Part shown: positions 1-8,597 of the stretch, piece after piece | How positions within the stretch are numbered: position 1 is the first letter of the stretch | Layout of the letters: each line of letters begins with the position of its first letter | From: Negativicutes bacterium | Lineage (GTDB): Bacteria; Bacillota; Negativicutes; Anaeromusales; Anaeromusaceae | Direction: 5' to 3' | Assembly (NCBI GenBank): GCA_009929485.1 | Contig: SAAJ01000033.1 | Coordinates: 1-33,427, forward strand | DNA: 33,427 nt | The notes under the pieces: generated by a model | Database searches by the model: none | Told to the model about the DNA's origin: nothing | What the model saw: only the letters and a program-made list of their open reading frames with translations | Position numbers and translations under genes: made by a program

Positions 1-41
1 CGCCAGCGTTCGTCCTGAGCCAGGATCAAACTCTCCGATAA
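1..41 (-). rRNA. 16S rRNA, 5' end only (partial)
   Basis: The reverse complement reads GAGAGTTTGATCCTGGCTC followed by AGGACGAACGCTGGCG, the near-universal start of bacterial 16S rRNA (the 27F primer site). Only about the first 40 nucleotides are in the window; the gene continues beyond position 1. The mature 5' end is placed near 41 by alignment with the E. coli 16S start, so it may be off by a few bases. Confidence 0.96.
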
Positions 42-147
42 AATCGAAGAACTGATGTCAGCTCTTAGTTTAAAAAAGAAATTTTTAATGACTTCCTTCA
101 CCTTGCGGCAAAGGTTGCCTCGCACATCTGGCTTGTTTGCATCGTTC

Positions 148-162
148 AGTTTTCAAGGAGCA
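148..162 (-). promoter_or_regulatory. boxA-like antitermination element in the rRNA leader
   Basis: On the minus strand this reads TGCTCCTTGAAAACT. It matches the TGCTCTTTGAAAACT-type sequence found in Bacillota pre-16S leaders, where boxA recruits NusB/NusE for rRNA antitermination. It sits about 105 nt upstream of the 16S 5' end and downstream of the promoter, as expected. The surrounding stretch 42-196 is untranslated leader and contains no gene. Confidence 0.7.
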
Positions 163-196
163 CTTGTTCTTTGCCGCCGCTCGCGACGACTTCTGT

Positions 197-226
197 ATAG
201 TATCATGTTAACCGGGTTACTGTCAA
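197..226 (-). promoter_or_regulatory. rRNA operon promoter
   Basis: The minus strand has a perfect -35 TTGACA (226-221) and a -10 TACTAT (202-197) with an 18-bp spacer, followed by the boxA-bearing leader and the 16S start. The position about 155 nt upstream of 16S fits an rrn promoter. Further upstream promoters are possible but not evident. Confidence 0.7.
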
Positions 227-335
227 CACCTGTTACGCAATTTTTAAGACACTTTGTTGGGAACTTGCTTCTTTTCGCAAAACCAAAATGTTGCCTTCTG
301 TTATATAATTGTCAATCCAATCGTAGCAATCCTTG

Positions 336-344
336 TGGTATAAT
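336..344 (+). promoter_or_regulatory. Extended -10 promoter for the penicillin-binding protein gene
   Basis: The sequence TGGTATAAT is a perfect -10 hexamer preceded by the TGn extension, 44 nt ahead of the start codon. No convincing -35 lies at 16-18 bp, which is typical of extended -10 promoters. The promoter is divergent from the rRNA promoter about 110 bp away. Confidence 0.6.
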
Positions 345-388
345 AGGAAAATAGTTGTTTACTTTGAACCAGGAGGCAAGACAAATTC

Positions 389-2434
389 ATGAGAAATGAA
401 AGTACTTCACCACAAACACCCAAACGATCTTTTCGCTGGGGGCGCCTGTTTCTCATTATTTCAATAGTAATGGGCGTCATTTTTGCCGGCGTCGGCTTGG
501 GTTTTGTAACTGCCAGCTATAATACGATGCCTAACTTGCAAAACGACATTCGCCCGGCTGCTTCATCACAAATTTTTGACAGCCATGGCACGCTAATTAC
601 TACCGTACATTCCGTGGAAAATCGCGTTCCAGTTCCTCTGAGCAAAGTCCCGCAAAATCTGCAGAATGCTTTTGTGGCGGTTGAGGATGCTCGCTTTTAT
701 CAGCACATGGGCGTTGACCCGCGAGGCATTTTGCGGGCGGCTTGGTCTAATGTAACCGGAGGCGGCGTAGCCGAAGGCGGCAGCACCATCACCCAGCAGC
801 TTGCTAAAAACGCGCTTCTTTCACAAGAACGCACGATGAAGCGAAAAATCCAAGAGGCTTTTTTGGCCTTGCAAATCGAACGCCAGTATACCAAACATGA
901 GATTTTAGAAATGTACGTTAATCACATTTACTTTGGCCAAGGCGCTTATGGCGTGCAAACGGCCGCCAAAGTATACTTCAATAAAAATGCCGAAGATTTA
1001 TCGTTGGCGGAATGCGCTATGCTGGCCGGCATTCCCAAAAGCCCCAATTACTATTCCCCTTTGAATAATTTAAAAGCCGCTAAAGAACGACAGCGGACGG
1101 TTTTAGAGCAAATGGTCAAGTACGGCTATATTGATGCCGCTACCGCTCACAGTGCTGCAGAAGCGCCGTTAAAGCTGGCTTCCGGCCAAACCAACAATGA
1201 CAAGTCCAATAAAACAGCCGCTTATTTTATTGATTATGTTGTCCAATCGCTGATTGATAAATATGGCGCCGATGCCGTTTATAAAGAAGGCTTGAAGGTC
1301 TACACCTCCTTAGATTTGACCATGCAGCATGCGGCGGAAAGCGCCCTTACCCATCTGCCATCGTATCGCAAAGATGCAAATGGCATCATGCAGCCGCAAG
1401 GAGCGCTGGTAGCCATTGATCCGCGCAGTGGTTACATTAAAGCCATGGTAGGCGGTCGCGGTGACGATCAATTCAATCGCGCCGTAATGGCGGAACGTCA
1501 GCCTGGCTCTGTTTTTAAAACCTTCACCTACCTAGCCGCCATTGAAAGCGGCATGACGCCAGCTACAAGCATCAGCGATACAGCCGTGTCTTTTGGCTCC
1601 TGGGCTCCCCGCAATTACGACGGACGCTTTTACGGCAACATTTCACTGCGCTACGCTTTAGAACAGTCGCGCAATGTACCTACCGTAAAGTTGGCCAACC
1701 AGCTTGGCGCTGATAAACCCTTGTATTACGCCCAGCAAATGGGCATCTCCACCCTAGTATTGCAAGGTCCTACAAATGATAGAAACCTGGCTATGTCCCT
1801 GGGCGGCTTAACCAAAGGCGTTACTCCTTTGGAAATGGCCAGCGCCTATGGAGTATTGGCCAACCAAGGTATCCGTTGCGAACCCATTGCCATCGTGAAA
1901 GTCGTCGATCGAAACGGCAAAACCTTGGAAGAACATTCTCCTCAGCCCAAAACCATCATCAGCGAGAAAAGCGCCTACATCATAACCGATATGCTTAAAG
2001 GCGTTATTGCCCGCGGCACCGGAGCAGGCGCCGCTATTGGCCGGCCAGCAGCCGGCAAGACCGGCACTACAGACAATAACAAAGACGCCTGGTTTGTCGG
2101 TTATACTCCTGACTTGGTTGCCGCCGTTTGGATGGGTAATGACACCGAAGGAACTCTTGGAAATATCACAGGAGGTACCGTTCCCGCCGAAATTTGGCGC
2201 GGCTTCATGACCAAGGCGTTAGCCTCGACTCCAGCCCGTGATTTCTTACGTCCCCAGGGCGTGTCGGTTCCTCAAGACGCAAGCACGCCGGCCCACCCTG
2301 ACGACAAAGCAGCTGCTGATAAAAAGCAAGAAGACGATAAGAAAAAAACAACAACCAAGCAGCCGGAGAAAACAACAACGAAACCAACGGAAGCTAAAAC
2401 AGAAGACAAGAAAACAGATTCCAAAAAGGAATAA
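389..2434 (+). CDS. Class A penicillin-binding protein (PBP1A-type glycosyltransferase/transpeptidase)
   Basis: A bifunctional peptidoglycan synthase that polymerises lipid II and cross-links stem peptides on the outer face of the membrane. It has a short basic cytoplasmic tail, one membrane anchor (about residues 19-43), and a GT51 domain with the catalytic Glu99 in VEDARF, GGSTITQQ at 130-137 and the EMYVNHIYFG helix at 174-183. The transpeptidase domain carries the SxxK motif with Ser374 (SVFK), SRN at 427-429 and KTGT at 557-560. All catalytic motifs are intact. The last 45 residues form a Lys/Asp/Thr-rich low-complexity tail common in this family. AGGAGG at 371-376 lies 12 nt before the ATG. 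The gene is monocistronic, ending at a strong terminator. Its length of 681 aa is normal. Confidence 0.95.
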   Translation: MRNESTSPQTPKRSFRWGRLFLIISIVMGVIFAGVGLGFVTASYNTMPNLQNDIRPAASSQIFDSHGTLITTVHSVENRVPVPLSKVPQNLQNAFVAVEDARFYQHMGVDPRGILRAAWSNVTGGGVAEGGSTITQQLAKNALLSQERTMKRKIQEAFLALQIERQYTKHEILEMYVNHIYFGQGAYGVQTAAKVYFNKNAEDLSLAECAMLAGIPKSPNYYSPLNNLKAAKERQRTVLEQMVKYGYIDAATAHSAAEAPLKLASGQTNNDKSNKTAAYFIDYVVQSLIDKYGADAVYKEGLKVYTSLDLTMQHAAESALTHLPSYRKDANGIMQPQGALVAIDPRSGYIKAMVGGRGDDQFNRAVMAERQPGSVFKTFTYLAAIESGMTPATSISDTAVSFGSWAPRNYDGRFYGNISLRYALEQSRNVPTVKLANQLGADKPLYYAQQMGISTLVLQGPTNDRNLAMSLGGLTKGVTPLEMASAYGVLANQGIRCEPIAIVKVVDRNGKTLEEHSPQPKTIISEKSAYIITDMLKGVIARGTGAGAAIGRPAAGKTGTTDNNKDAWFVGYTPDLVAAVWMGNDTEGTLGNITGGTVPAEIWRGFMTKALASTPARDFLRPQGVSVPQDASTPAHPDDKAAADKKQEDDKKKTTTKQPEKTTTKPTEAKTEDKKTDSKKE

Positions 2435-2440
2435 TAAAGT

Positions 2441-2486
2441 AAAAGAAGAGCAGTACTGTTTTTGCCGACAGTGCTGCTCTTCTTTT
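2441..2486 (+). terminator. Rho-independent terminator after the PBP gene
   Basis: A 16-bp stem (2444-2459 with 2468-2483) with an 8-nt loop is followed by TTTT. The A-rich left flank means it may also act on the minus strand, but mutS2 ends about 115 bp away. The right edge is followed 12 nt later by a dispersed repeat. Confidence 0.85.
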
Positions 2487-2497
2487 CTAGTTTTTAA

Positions 2498-2549
2498 TAT
2501 ACCAGAATTTATAAAACGAACCGCGAAATACACGAAAAACGCGAAAGGG
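2498..2549 (+). repeat. Dispersed 9-nt-period repeat, copy 1
   Basis: A head ATACCAGAATTT, then TAAAACGAAC, then three 9-nt units CGCGAAATA, CACGAAAAA and CGCGAAAGG. The same head and units recur on the minus strand at 16588-16656. This copy lies just behind the terminator of the PBP gene, in the direction of its transcription, between it and the convergent mutS2. No gene is supported in the 2487-2600 gap. Confidence 0.75.
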
Positions 2550-2600
2550 CATTGAAAATCGTCCACCGCAACCCTCTTACGTACCCTCGTGCAATTTTTC

Positions 2601-4973
2601 TTATTTAAGCTGCACCAGCGTAGCGCCGTCGCCGCCTTCGGTTACCTCGCCAATGCTGATGTCCCTAACACCGTGATGCTGCTTTAAATAAGCCCGCACG
2701 CCTTTACGCAACGCGCCGGTTCCCTTGCCGTGAATCACATTTATCTTAGTGTGCCCGGCCAGCATGGCGTCATCCAAGAATTTAGCCAGTATTTCTACGG
2801 CTTCTTCAATGTTTTGACCGCGCACATCAATTTCCCGGGGAACATCCAAGCGTTTGCTCAAAAACGCGGCGGAAATTCGCGGCGCCGCCTTGACCGGAGG
2901 CTCCTCCACCTTCCCATCCTCCACGAGAAGACAGGCTTGCAAGGGCACATTCATTTTTAGCGCTCCGATCTGCACCGTCGCCTCCTTAGTATTCCAGGAG
3001 AGAATTCTGCCTTTCTGGCCCAGCGTCTTAACCATAACTGCCAAACCTTCCCGCAGCAGTTCCTGTTCTACTGGGCTTCCGGCGACAATCTTGCGGAATT
3101 GAGGGCGTGTTCCATCCAGCGCTCCCTGCAGTCTTTCTCTCGCCTGTTGAAACGCGTTCTGCCGCCGCTGCTGATCTTGCTCTTGCGCCTGTTTTTTAAT
3201 GAGATTGACGCTTTCTTCGGCTGTTTTTCTAGCCTGCCGCAGTAATTCAGCCGCCTTCGTCTTGCTTTGCTCCAATCGCAAGGCGGCTTTTTCTTCCTCT
3301 TGACTTCGCTTGGCTTCCCAGCGTCGCTGCTCTTGCTCCCACGAGCGCTGCTGAAGTTCCAGAGTTGCAAGACGTTCTTGATACTCTAACTGTTCTTTTT
3401 CCAGCTCCTGCATCATCGCGGCCAAATCCACATGCTGCTGATCCATTAGTACGCGCGCCCTGTCTAATATCGCTTCCGCCAGACCTAAGCGGCGGCTGAT
3501 GGCGAAAGCGTTACTGGAACCGGCCATGCCGATGCGCAGCCGATAGGTCGGACGCAGGGTTTGCACATCAAACTCCACACTGGCATTTTCTACGCCTTCA
3601 CGGGCATAGGCAAATTGCTTTAACTCGCTATAATGCGTTGTTGCCACAGTCAAAGCGCCGCAAGCCTGCAAATTTTCCAAAATGGACATAGCTAAAGCGG
3701 CGCCCTCTACCGGATCGGTGCCAGCGCCGATTTCATCCAGCAAAACCAAATCATCAGCGCCGACTTCTTGCAGAATGCTCACCAAATGCGTCATATGAGA
3801 TGAAAAAGTACTCAAGCTTTGTTCAATACTTTGTTCATCGCCAATATCCGCAAATACCTGACTGAACATGCAGATGCTCGAACCGCTGTCTACCGGCAAA
3901 AACAAGCCAGCCTGCGCCATAAGCACCATGAGTCCCAGCGTCTTTAGCGCTACCGTTTTACCGCCTGTATTAGGACCGGTTATCAGCAGCATCGTATACT
4001 CTTCACCAAGAAACAAGTCAATCGGCACAACTTGGGCGGCGTTAATTAAAGGATGCCGGGCCTGACGCAAAGAAAGCCGCTTCGCTTCATTAAAAACAGG
4101 CTTAGTGCATTTCCATTGCTCCGCCAGCCGAACCTTAGCCGCCAATAAATCCATCTGTCCTAATAAGCGGCAATTTTCTTGAATACTGTCATTATCGCGT
4201 CCCGTAACCGCACTTAAAGACTGTAAAATGCGTTCTATTTCATTGCGTTCAGCGGCAACGCATTGCTTAATTTCGTTGTTCAGCTCTACAATGCTCATCG
4301 GCTCAATGAAGACAGTAGCGCCGCTGGCCGATTGATCATGAACAATGCCTGGGAAAAAATGCTTATACTCCTGCTTCACAGGAATTACATAGCGATCACC
4401 CCGCATGGTTACCAAAGCTTCTTGAAAATATTTCTGATATTCTTGAGAACGCAATACAGACTGCAAGCGTTCTTTAACTCGTCCATGAGCCGTGCGAATG
4501 GCGCGCCGCAGTTTGGCCAGCTCCGGCGTAGCGTCGTCGCGCATTTGACCATGCTCGTCAATAACCGCTTCCACCGCCTGTTCTAAACGCTGCAACGAAA
4601 CAAAACCTTCTGCATACTCGCTTAAAATTGGCGTTTCTTCCAAGCGGTTTAGCAAAAAGCTTCCCAAAATCCGGGCGCTTTTCATTGTAGCGGCGATATT
4701 GCGCAGCTCTTCTAGTTCTAAAATCGCTCCTAACGCCGCTCTGCCTGCTGCTTGGCGCACATCATGAATGCCGCCCAAGGGCAGCCGTTCTCCCTGCTCC
4801 GCCAAAAAAGCCACTGCTGCAGTTTCTTCCAACGATCGAGCAACGAACTCCGCTTCTACCTGGGGCTGCAGCTTTTCCGCCAGCTCTCGCCCCAGCGAGC
4901 ACGCAGTCAAGGAGGCTAGGCGGCTTCGAACCTTGTCAAATTCCAATATATGCAATGCTTTTTCATTGATCAT
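2601..4973 (-). CDS. mutS2: MutS2 endonuclease/ATPase (Smr-domain MutS paralogue)
   Basis: MutS2 proteins bind branched DNA or collided ribosomes. They do not act in mismatch repair; reported roles are suppression of recombination and ribosome rescue. Visible parts: MutS-like core and clamp (about 1-320), Walker A GPNTGGKT at 333-340, Walker B LLDEIGAGTDP near 411-421, a long Glu/Gln-rich coiled coil (about 515-615), and a C-terminal Smr domain (about 713-790) with IDVRG and HGKGTGALR. At 790 aa it is the normal length, with no mismatch-recognition N-terminal domain. Its ATG overlaps the end of the upstream U32 gene by 11 bp, so the two are probably translationally coupled. Confidence 0.96.
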   Translation of the reverse strand: MINEKALHILEFDKVRSRLASLTACSLGRELAEKLQPQVEAEFVARSLEETAAVAFLAEQGERLPLGGIHDVRQAAGRAALGAILELEELRNIAATMKSARILGSFLLNRLEETPILSEYAEGFVSLQRLEQAVEAVIDEHGQMRDDATPELAKLRRAIRTAHGRVKERLQSVLRSQEYQKYFQEALVTMRGDRYVIPVKQEYKHFFPGIVHDQSASGATVFIEPMSIVELNNEIKQCVAAERNEIERILQSLSAVTGRDNDSIQENCRLLGQMDLLAAKVRLAEQWKCTKPVFNEAKRLSLRQARHPLINAAQVVPIDLFLGEEYTMLLITGPNTGGKTVALKTLGLMVLMAQAGLFLPVDSGSSICMFSQVFADIGDEQSIEQSLSTFSSHMTHLVSILQEVGADDLVLLDEIGAGTDPVEGAALAMSILENLQACGALTVATTHYSELKQFAYAREGVENASVEFDVQTLRPTYRLRIGMAGSSNAFAISRRLGLAEAILDRARVLMDQQHVDLAAMMQELEKEQLEYQERLATLELQQRSWEQEQRRWEAKRSQEEEKAALRLEQSKTKAAELLRQARKTAEESVNLIKKQAQEQDQQRRQNAFQQARERLQGALDGTRPQFRKIVAGSPVEQELLREGLAVMVKTLGQKGRILSWNTKEATVQIGALKMNVPLQACLLVEDGKVEEPPVKAAPRISAAFLSKRLDVPREIDVRGQNIEEAVEILAKFLDDAMLAGHTKINVIHGKGTGALRKGVRAYLKQHHGVRDISIGEVTEGGDGATLVQLK

Positions 4974-7449
4974 GCATCATGACTCCTCTAAAATAGTGCC
5001 CGCGCGTAGCGCCCGGCTTTACAGCCGGCGGCGGTAAAACCTGGCCTTTTTGCAACGCAAGCAATTCCCGGCAATAGTCGGCAGTCAAACGTCGCAACTC
5101 CTCCGGACGATACAGACGTCCATCCAGGCGCAATTGTGATACTCCGGTCTGGCGGAATTGTGTCAGATTACCTCGCAAATCCAATTCTTTAGCATTGAAG
5201 ATATAGCTGCGGCAGCTGCTGTCTGTAAAAAGGGGGAACCGCTCTTCTTTCCGGTCGCGCAAGTAGTAAGCTTCCTTTTGGCGACAAGGCTGGCTGCATG
5301 TTCCGGTATGCAACTCTCCAATATAAGAACCCAAGGGGCAAAACTCAGAGACCATCATAGTCAAGCGACCATGCACCAGACACTCACCAGCCAAACTCTG
5401 CGGCCAATGAAGCTTGCGAATTTGCTCAAAGGTCAATTCAGGAGACAATGTTGCTCCAACCGCTCCCTGTTCAGCCCAGAAGGCAAGAGTTTGAGAATTA
5501 AAATGGCTCAGCGGCGCATCCGCCCAAAAAGCTAGGGTCGGCGTTTTTTTCCGACATAACTCCAACAAGCCTAAATTAGCCAGATATACGCCAGCTATTT
5601 CTTGCGACGCTGCAAACGAGAAAACCTGCTCCCAGCGAGACAGCTGCCATTCGCGGACAATACGCGGCGTTCCCAGCCACAGTTCTTTCCCCGCTTCCTG
5701 GACAGCGCGACAAACGGCAGCGTATTCCTCCGGCCCAGGCGCTGGTTTTACAAAATCTTCGCCTCCAAAAAGAATACCCGAGGCGCCTCCTGCCAACGCT
5801 GCCTGAACTTGCGCCAGTTCACTGCATTGTACACAAATTTTTTCCGGCCATTGTTCTTTCGCGATACGCCTTTCGTCTTTGAGCGCTAAACTGCAAGGTC
5901 CGGCCGAAAGAGAAGGCCGCTTATAAGAAATCAGTCTGACTTCTTCCAACGCTTCCACGGCGCGACGACGCATTTCGTTTTGTTCGCTTACAGGCACCAT
6001 CAGCTCGCCCTGCGCCTTAAACTCCAAATTCTGCAGAACAAAGGGAGTGTTGCCCAGGCGATCCACTTGCTTACGCACAGAATCAATTTGCAAAGCATGC
6101 TTTCTTGCTTCTTCCGCTAAAAAGTCAGTCTCTCCGACTCCCTCATGCCCTTCGTCATCGCGCAAAGTCAAGCGCAGCGGCTGTCCTAATACTGCCTCTA
6201 CTACTGCCGTCACCGGCACTTTGCGCTGTTCTTTGGCAAAGGAGCTGCGTGCTTTGAGCATTAATTGTGCGTCAAACACCTTAAACGCCCGGTCATTCAT
6301 TCCTACCGGCGGCATATCCGGAATGGTCACCAGCTCACCTGGTTCAGCCTCTTCTACCAACTTCCCATTTACATACATTTCTTGCATTGTAAGGTTGACA
6401 CGGCCGCCTACTTTAACCCAAACATCAAGGATATCCCCCTGCCGCAGCGGCTGCTCCAGCTTTAAACACCCTTCCCTTTTGGCGTAGTCATAAGCCACAA
6501 TGCGTCCCACCCGCAAGCCGCGATTGTTAGGACGACGATCACTCATCATGGTCCGCCCTGGTCGCCCTTGCAAATAAGCGGTAGTAAAATCACGATTAAA
6601 GATCTGTTCCAAGTCCCTCTGCAACGGCTCCAAAGACAATGTTTCGCCGCGCAGCGCCGCGTCCAGCGCCTGACGATAGGCGGCGACTACTACGGCCACA
6701 TACTCCGGCCGCTTCATGCGTCCTTCAATTTTCAAAGAATGAACGCCAGCTTCCAGTAATTGCGGCACCAGCTCCAAGGTATTCAAATCCTTGGGGCTTA
6801 GAAGATATTCGCCAACTTCCTGAATTACAGTTCCCTCTTCCGTTTCCAAACGATAGTTGAGCCGGCAAGGCTGCGCACAACGTCCTCGATTGCCGCTGCG
6901 CCCCCCAATAAGACTGCTCATCAAACATTGACCGGAATAGGAAATACAAAGAGCGCCGTGAACAAAAGCTTCAATTTCCGCGCCCCCTTCTTGGACGCAT
7001 TGCTGCAGTTCCGCAAGAGACATTTCACGTGAGACCACCACTCTGGTAAAGCCAAGTTCCCGCAAAAAGCGTACGCCTGCAGCATTATGCACGGTCATCT
7101 GCGTACTGGCATGCAACGGCAAATTCGGCACACACGTACGGGCTACCGCCGCTACCCCCAAATCCTGAACCAGCACCGCATCAATTTCGCATTCGTATAA
7201 AAAACGCAGATATTCCTGCAGCAGTCTCATTTCACTGTCGTCCACCAATGTATTAACGGTTACATATACTTTAACGTTCCGTAAATGAGCATACCGTACC
7301 GCTTCTGTTAGTTCCTCGTCAGAAAAATTGGGGGCATAGGCTCTGGCCCCAAAGGCTTTCCCCGATAAATATACCGCATCAGCGCCATTTTCCACGGCAG
7401 CTCGAAACGCTTCAACGCTCCCGGCAGGAGCCAATAATTCACATACCAT
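4963..7449 (-). CDS. U32 family peptidase-like protein with DUF3656-type C-terminal half (RlhA-like)
   Basis: The N-terminal half is a U32 domain starting ELLAPAGSVEAF, with the family signature around 160-178 (AFVHGALCISYSGQCLMS) and Cys168, 175, 191 and 195. The C-terminal half contains a second U32-like block (CLVHGRLTMMVSEFCPLGSY) with further cysteines (TGTCSQPC). This two-part layout resembles the RlhA (YdcP) branch. E. coli RlhA makes 5-hydroxycytidine in 23S rRNA; related U32 proteins hydroxylate tRNA uridine. True protease activity is doubtful for this branch. At 828 aa it is longer than E. coli RlhA. The ATG follows a GGGAAGGGAA purine run. It is the first gene of a two-gene unit with mutS2. 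I infer an RNA hydroxylation role; the exact target is unknown. Confidence 0.87.
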   Translation of the reverse strand: MVCELLAPAGSVEAFRAAVENGADAVYLSGKAFGARAYAPNFSDEELTEAVRYAHLRNVKVYVTVNTLVDDSEMRLLQEYLRFLYECEIDAVLVQDLGVAAVARTCVPNLPLHASTQMTVHNAAGVRFLRELGFTRVVVSREMSLAELQQCVQEGGAEIEAFVHGALCISYSGQCLMSSLIGGRSGNRGRCAQPCRLNYRLETEEGTVIQEVGEYLLSPKDLNTLELVPQLLEAGVHSLKIEGRMKRPEYVAVVVAAYRQALDAALRGETLSLEPLQRDLEQIFNRDFTTAYLQGRPGRTMMSDRRPNNRGLRVGRIVAYDYAKREGCLKLEQPLRQGDILDVWVKVGGRVNLTMQEMYVNGKLVEEAEPGELVTIPDMPPVGMNDRAFKVFDAQLMLKARSSFAKEQRKVPVTAVVEAVLGQPLRLTLRDDEGHEGVGETDFLAEEARKHALQIDSVRKQVDRLGNTPFVLQNLEFKAQGELMVPVSEQNEMRRRAVEALEEVRLISYKRPSLSAGPCSLALKDERRIAKEQWPEKICVQCSELAQVQAALAGGASGILFGGEDFVKPAPGPEEYAAVCRAVQEAGKELWLGTPRIVREWQLSRWEQVFSFAASQEIAGVYLANLGLLELCRKKTPTLAFWADAPLSHFNSQTLAFWAEQGAVGATLSPELTFEQIRKLHWPQSLAGECLVHGRLTMMVSEFCPLGSYIGELHTGTCSQPCRQKEAYYLRDRKEERFPLFTDSSCRSYIFNAKELDLRGNLTQFRQTGVSQLRLDGRLYRPEELRRLTADYCRELLALQKGQVLPPPAVKPGATRGHYFRGVMMHDQ

Positions 7450-7636
7450 ATATTTTCATTCCCTTCCCTTTCAACAAATCCATTTTGAACTTTATTGCAA
7501 CAATCGCTATCATTTTATCTTACCACAAACATAAAACCTTTTTCACTGCTATCTTTTGCCAGCCTTGAGGGAAAATCAGAGAAGCCTGCTATCCCTGCGC
7601 AATAAAGTCTTGTATAACAGCAAAATCATCTCGTTA

Positions 7637-7691
7637 AATAACCTTCATAAAGTGGCTTTCCTCTATCATTCGCGCTATGATAAAGGTTATT
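7637..7691 (+). promoter_or_regulatory. Inverted repeat in the 5' leader of the DUF441 gene
   Basis: A perfect 9-bp inverted repeat, AATAACCTT (7637-7645) and AAGGTTATT (7683-7691), with CATA/TATG partially extending the stem. It ends 11 nt before the AAGGAGG ribosome-binding site at 7703-7709. It could be an RNA hairpin affecting translation or an operator. No promoter in the 7450-7717 gap is convincing enough to call. Confidence 0.35.
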
Positions 7692-7717
7692 ATTGAAACT
7701 CCAAGGAGGACGTTTTT

Positions 7718-8176
7718 ATGTTGGAATCCAGTATACCTCTGCTTGTTATCCTTTTCTTAGCTCTCTTCGGCAGTAATTACAGTGTCTTTATCGCTGCTTT
7801 GATTTTACTGTTAATCAAGTGGCTTGGCTTTGAAGCCTGGCTGGCTCCGGTGGAAACGCACGGCATCTCTGTGGGTATTACTATTTTGACCATGGCCATC
7901 CTGGTTCCCATCGCTCAAGGTAAGCTGACTACGCAAATGCTTTTGGACGCCTTTAAATCGCCAGTAGGCCTTGTGGCTATCGCCGTAGGCATCTGGGTGT
8001 CCTACCTGGCGGCGCAAGGGGTTCCCTTTATGCGGGAAACGCCGGAAGCAGTCAGCGCCCTGATCGTCGGCACCATTGCCGGCGTCTGTCTCTTCCACGG
8101 TCTAGCAGTAGGCCCCTTGATTGCCGGCGGTTTAGTCTCTCTGGTGATCAGTCTGGCAGGATTCTTCAAGGCATAA
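7718..8176 (+). CDS. DUF441 (UPF0756) integral membrane protein
   Basis: A 152-aa, very hydrophobic protein with about four membrane segments (around 5-35, 47-65, 80-98 and 110-150), starting MLESSIPLLVILFLALFGSN. The family is widespread in Bacillota and gammaproteobacteria (YeaL-like) and has no established function. The conserved Gly-rich segment near the C-terminus (AGVCLFHGLAVGPLIAGG) is present. AAGGAGG lies 8 nt before the ATG. The gene is alone on the plus strand between two minus-strand units and ends at a bidirectional hairpin, so it is a single-gene transcript. Confidence 0.88.
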   Translation: MLESSIPLLVILFLALFGSNYSVFIAALILLLIKWLGFEAWLAPVETHGISVGITILTMAILVPIAQGKLTTQMLLDAFKSPVGLVAIAVGIWVSYLAAQGVPFMRETPEAVSALIVGTIAGVCLFHGLAVGPLIAGGLVSLVISLAGFFKA

Positions 8177-8198
8177 AATCAGAAGGATAATTTCACAG

Positions 8199-8242
8199 AG
8201 AAGCACTGGGTTCTGCGCAAATGCGCAAAACCCAGTGCTTCT
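8199..8242. terminator. Bidirectional rho-independent terminator
   Basis: A 14-bp perfect stem (8199-8212 with 8229-8242) encloses a second palindrome, TGCGCA/TGCGCA. It lies between the convergent DUF441 gene and zapA, so it can stop transcription from both sides. The U-tract is short on each side. Confidence 0.75.
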
Positions 8243-8249
8243 TGTCATT

Positions 8250-8507
8250 TTATCGCTTGTCGTCATCAAGCAGTTCCATTAATTCCTGATAGTCCTGCTC
8301 CAGCTTGCCAAACTCTTCCGCCAGATTCAGCGCCGTCAATACAGCTACTTTGGCTACGGACAGCCTGGGATTACTGCGCGCCAGCTGACGCATCCTCTGG
8401 TCAACCGTCGCAGCAATCTTCCGCACGGTTTCCGCTTCCATATCCCCTTTCAGAGTATAGGCTTCGCCAAAAATTTCCACCGTCACCTTGCACTTGTTTT
8501 TATCCAT
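8250..8507 (-). CDS. zapA: Cell division protein ZapA
   Basis: ZapA binds FtsZ and promotes bundling of protofilaments at the division site. The protein has the small N-terminal globular part (KVTVEIFGEAYTLKGD), the helical linker with RMRQLA, and a C-terminal coiled coil (ALNLAEEFGKLEQDYQELMELL). I chose the ATG at 8507 because AGGTGA lies 4 nt upstream. A GTG 15 nt further upstream (8522) is in frame but its own leader lacks a ribosome-binding site. The product is 85 aa, the usual size. It follows pheT by 90 bp on the same strand, a gene order common in Bacillota. Confidence 0.9.
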   Translation of the reverse strand: MDKNKCKVTVEIFGEAYTLKGDMEAETVRKIAATVDQRMRQLARSNPRLSVAKVAVLTALNLAEEFGKLEQDYQELMELLDDDKR

Positions 8508-8597
8508 CTCGTCACCTGACACTTTATGCGTATTTCGTCTTAGTCATTCATTCGACAAGAATAAACTAATTCCTTCCCAAGACAAAATGCAACCTTC

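Noticed and set aside
55-354. 99-aa open frame on the plus strand
   Set aside because: It runs antisense through the rRNA leader, boxA and promoter; no ribosome-binding site or family resemblance.
2238-2566. Open frames on both strands over the PBP tail and terminator
   Set aside because: They arise from the Lys-rich low-complexity tail, the terminator hairpin and repeat copy 1.
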